A stretch of 6,171 nt of DNA from assembly GCA_044373665.1 (NCBI GenBank), contig JBIPNH010000129.1, positions 1 to 6,171 of the forward strand. The letters are read 5' to 3'. Source of the stretch: JABMMZ01 sp044373665 (GTDB lineage: Bacteria; Bacteroidota; Bacteroidia; NS11-12g; UBA955). Numbering within the stretch: position 1 is the first letter of the stretch; the number at the start of each line of letters is the position of its first letter. The translations under genes and the position numbers were made by a program. The notes under the pieces were generated by a model that searched no databases, was not told where the DNA came from, and saw only the letters and a program-made list of their open reading frames with translations. Positions 4,414-6,171 of the stretch are shown here, piece after piece.

Positions 4414-6171
4414 ATGAATGCAATATTGAATCAACTCAATTTTGCAGTTAAAAATGAATTAATTTTTCTTCTTTTTTCCCTGCAAAAAAAACTCAGTTTA
4501 CTTCTACTTATAACAAGCTTTTTTATTTTCTCAAGCCTTAGTGGGCAACAATCTATTCGAGGTGTTGTACTTGACCAAAGTAATCAAGCTATTTCTAAAG
4601 CACAAATCAGTTTGTTAAACAATCCTAACAAGCTGGTTTATACAGATTCTATGGGTGTTTTTTTGATAGACAGTATTAGTTTACCAACTAAGATTAGCGT
4701 TAGCCATCCTCAGTTTCAAGCGGACACCATTAAAATATACACCAATGACAAAGTCAATATTATTTTGTATCCCATTTTTCAAATCAATGGCGTTACCAAA
4801 TCTATGAAAAAAGACCCAAATGCCTACATAGGTTTGCAAACCATGAAAACCGAAGTAATAACATCTGCTGAACTCAAAAAAGCCGCGTGTTGCGACTTGG
4901 CAGGTTGTTTTGAAACACAAGGTACCGTTCAGGCAACTACCACCAATGTGATTACCAATTCAAAAGAGCTTCGTATTTTGGGTCTATCAGGCGTTTACAA
5001 CCAAGTTTTGTTTGATGGTATTCCTATGTTTCAGGGCTTAACCTACACTTATGGCATTAGCACTATTCAAGGCCCACTTGTTGACAATATTTTTGTAGTA
5101 AAAGGCACCTCTTCGGTTCTTCAAGGATTCGAAAGCATGGTTGGACAAATCAATGTTATTCCTCAGTCGAATTCTAAAAATATCCCTCTTTTAGTAAACA
5201 CATATTTGAATAGTTTTGGGGAAAACCACTACAACATTAACACGCGTTTTGGTAAAAAAAAGTGGAATAATTTCACAGCTGCCCACGTGGTTCAACCAGC
5301 ACAAAGATGGGACCGCGACCAAGACAAATTCATGGATTTACCCCAATTAACCCGGTATTCTTTGTACAACAAAACTTCATTTGGGAATGAAAATGCCAAA
5401 GGATTTTATGCCCATTTAAGTGGCAGACTGTTGTGGGAACAAAGAGTTGGTGGACAAATGAATTTTGCCATCAACAATGATTTAGGAAGCGAAACGGTTT
5501 ATGGACAAAAAGTGCAATACCAACAAGGCGATGTTCAATTAAAAACAGGGTATCGATTTAACAGCAAACAAAGAATTTCTTTAGCAGCAAGCACATACCA
5601 ACAAAATCAAAATTCGTGGTTTGGCACAGTTCGTTATATTGCCCTACAAAAAACCAGTTATGCCAACCTTCAATATGAACTAGATTGGAATGAAAGTCAC
5701 GAATTAAAAGCAGGCTTATCATACAGACAACACCGATTAAACGAAAATATCAATTTCAAAGACACCAATTTAAAACGCACCTACAATGGAGATTACGTAA
5801 GGTTAGAAAACATACCGGGTTTGTTTGCTGAGAACACCTTTAAATGGCGCGGTGGTTTATTGTCATTAATTACGGGCATTAGGGCCGACCATCACAATGA
5901 GTTTGGCTGGAAAATAACACCAAGAACAATGGTAAAATACGACTTAAGCGAAAAATCAACCATTAGAGCTTCTTTAGGAACAGGTTGGCGAACAGTGAAT
6001 TTGTTTACAGAAAACATTGGTTTATTGGTAAGTTCCAGAGACATTGTCTTTATTGAACCCTTAAAACCTGAACAATCGCTGAATTGGGGAATTAATTTTT
6101 TGCAAAAGTTGAAGAAAAAAAATGTAACGGGTTTCTTTACGCTTGATTTTTACCAAACGCGTTTTCAGAAT
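4414..6171 (+). CDS. TonB-dependent outer membrane receptor, metal-associated type, C-terminus beyond the window
   Basis: The open frame gives 586 residues without a stop up to the right edge. Residues 27-43 (LSLLLLITSFFIFSSLS) are the signal core, with GQQ at the likely cleavage. Residues 47-115 form a carboxypeptidase-like regulatory domain (SIRGVVLDQSNQAISKAQIS...), normal in Bacteroidetes receptors. The plug covers about 145-251, with AACCDLAGCFETQGTV (157-172), ELRILGLSG, VLFDGIPMFQGLTYTYG, and KGTSSVLQGFESMVGQINV (230-248). The beta-barrel follows, with GTGWRTVNLFTEN and LKPEQSLNWGINF near the edge. From family size, roughly 100-200 residues are missing. The CCxLxxxFET plug with neighbouring HMA and Cys/His-rich proteins is a known Bacteroidetes arrangement linked to metal handling; copper is the likeliest substrate but is inferred. 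The start is uncertain: ATG 4414 adds about 22 residues before a canonical signal peptide. I see no frameshift. Confidence 0.85.
   Translation, partial: MNAILNQLNFAVKNELIFLLFSLQKKLSLLLLITSFFIFSSLSGQQSIRGVVLDQSNQAISKAQISLLNNPNKLVYTDSMGVFLIDSISLPTKISVSHPQFQADTIKIYTNDKVNIILYPIFQINGVTKSMKKDPNAYIGLQTMKTEVITSAELKKAACCDLAGCFETQGTVQATTTNVITNSKELRILGLSGVYNQVLFDGIPMFQGLTYTYGISTIQGPLVDNIFVVKGTSSVLQGFESMVGQINVIPQSNSKNIPLLVNTYLNSFGENHYNINTRFGKKKWNNFTAAHVVQPAQRWDRDQDKFMDLPQLTRYSLYNKTSFGNENAKGFYAHLSGRLLWEQRVGGQMNFAINNDLGSETVYGQKVQYQQGDVQLKTGYRFNSKQRISLAASTYQQNQNSWFGTVRYIALQKTSYANLQYELDWNESHELKAGLSYRQHRLNENINFKDTNLKRTYNGDYVRLENIPGLFAENTFKWRGGLLSLITGIRADHHNEFGWKITPRTMVKYDLSEKSTIRASLGTGWRTVNLFTENIGLLVSSRDIVFIEPLKPEQSLNWGINFLQKLKKKNVTGFFTLDFYQTRFQN

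Noticed and set aside
4681..4920. 79-codon minus-strand frame opposite the TonB receptor
   Set aside because: It lies within the receptor's coding region, where the plus-strand frame has clear carboxypeptidase-like and plug motifs.

Overview
The window is AT-rich DNA from a member of the Bacteroidota, most likely a Flavobacteriia-type organism. The evidence is a TonB-dependent receptor with an N-terminal carboxypeptidase-like domain, promoter boxes of the Bacteroidetes TTG-N19-TANNTTTG type, A-rich translation starts without Shine-Dalgarno sequences, and a clustered Cys/His-rich protein, HMA protein and receptor typical of this phylum. It divides into two halves transcribed away from each other from the gap at 2561-2853.

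Left half (1-2560, all minus strand, very AT-rich, accessory in character). It holds the first 98 codons of an OLD/RecF-like P-loop ATPase that runs off the left edge, a membrane-anchored protein with a bacterial PH/GRAM-like C-terminal domain (530-1405), and an orphan protein with TPR-like repeats (1616-2560). These genes stand alone, separated by gaps of about 210-235 bases that carry inverted repeats (299-388, 464-508, 1506-1540, 1583-1603). The layout suggests an island of independently acquired single genes rather than an operon. The ATPase may mark a defence locus that continues outside the window.

Divergent gap (2561-2853). It holds a good promoter for the TPR gene and several inverted repeats, including a 9-bp-stem hairpin followed by a T-tract and a nested inverted repeat directly upstream of the first rightward gene.

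Right half (2854-6171, all plus strand). Two DoxX-like four-helix membrane proteins of identical length (114 aa) abut exactly, TAA then GTG. After a 122-base gap come three genes that look like one transcription unit: a secreted Cys/His/Asp-rich protein (3666-4004), a secreted HMA-fold protein with an altered metal site (4061-4402), and a TonB-dependent receptor whose plug contains a CCxxxxC cluster (4414 to the right edge, incomplete). The likely theme of this trio is handling of a thiophilic metal, probably copper, at the outer membrane and in the periplasm. The direction (uptake or resistance) and the metal cannot be read from the sequence. No RNA gene, insertion sequence or CRISPR array was found.
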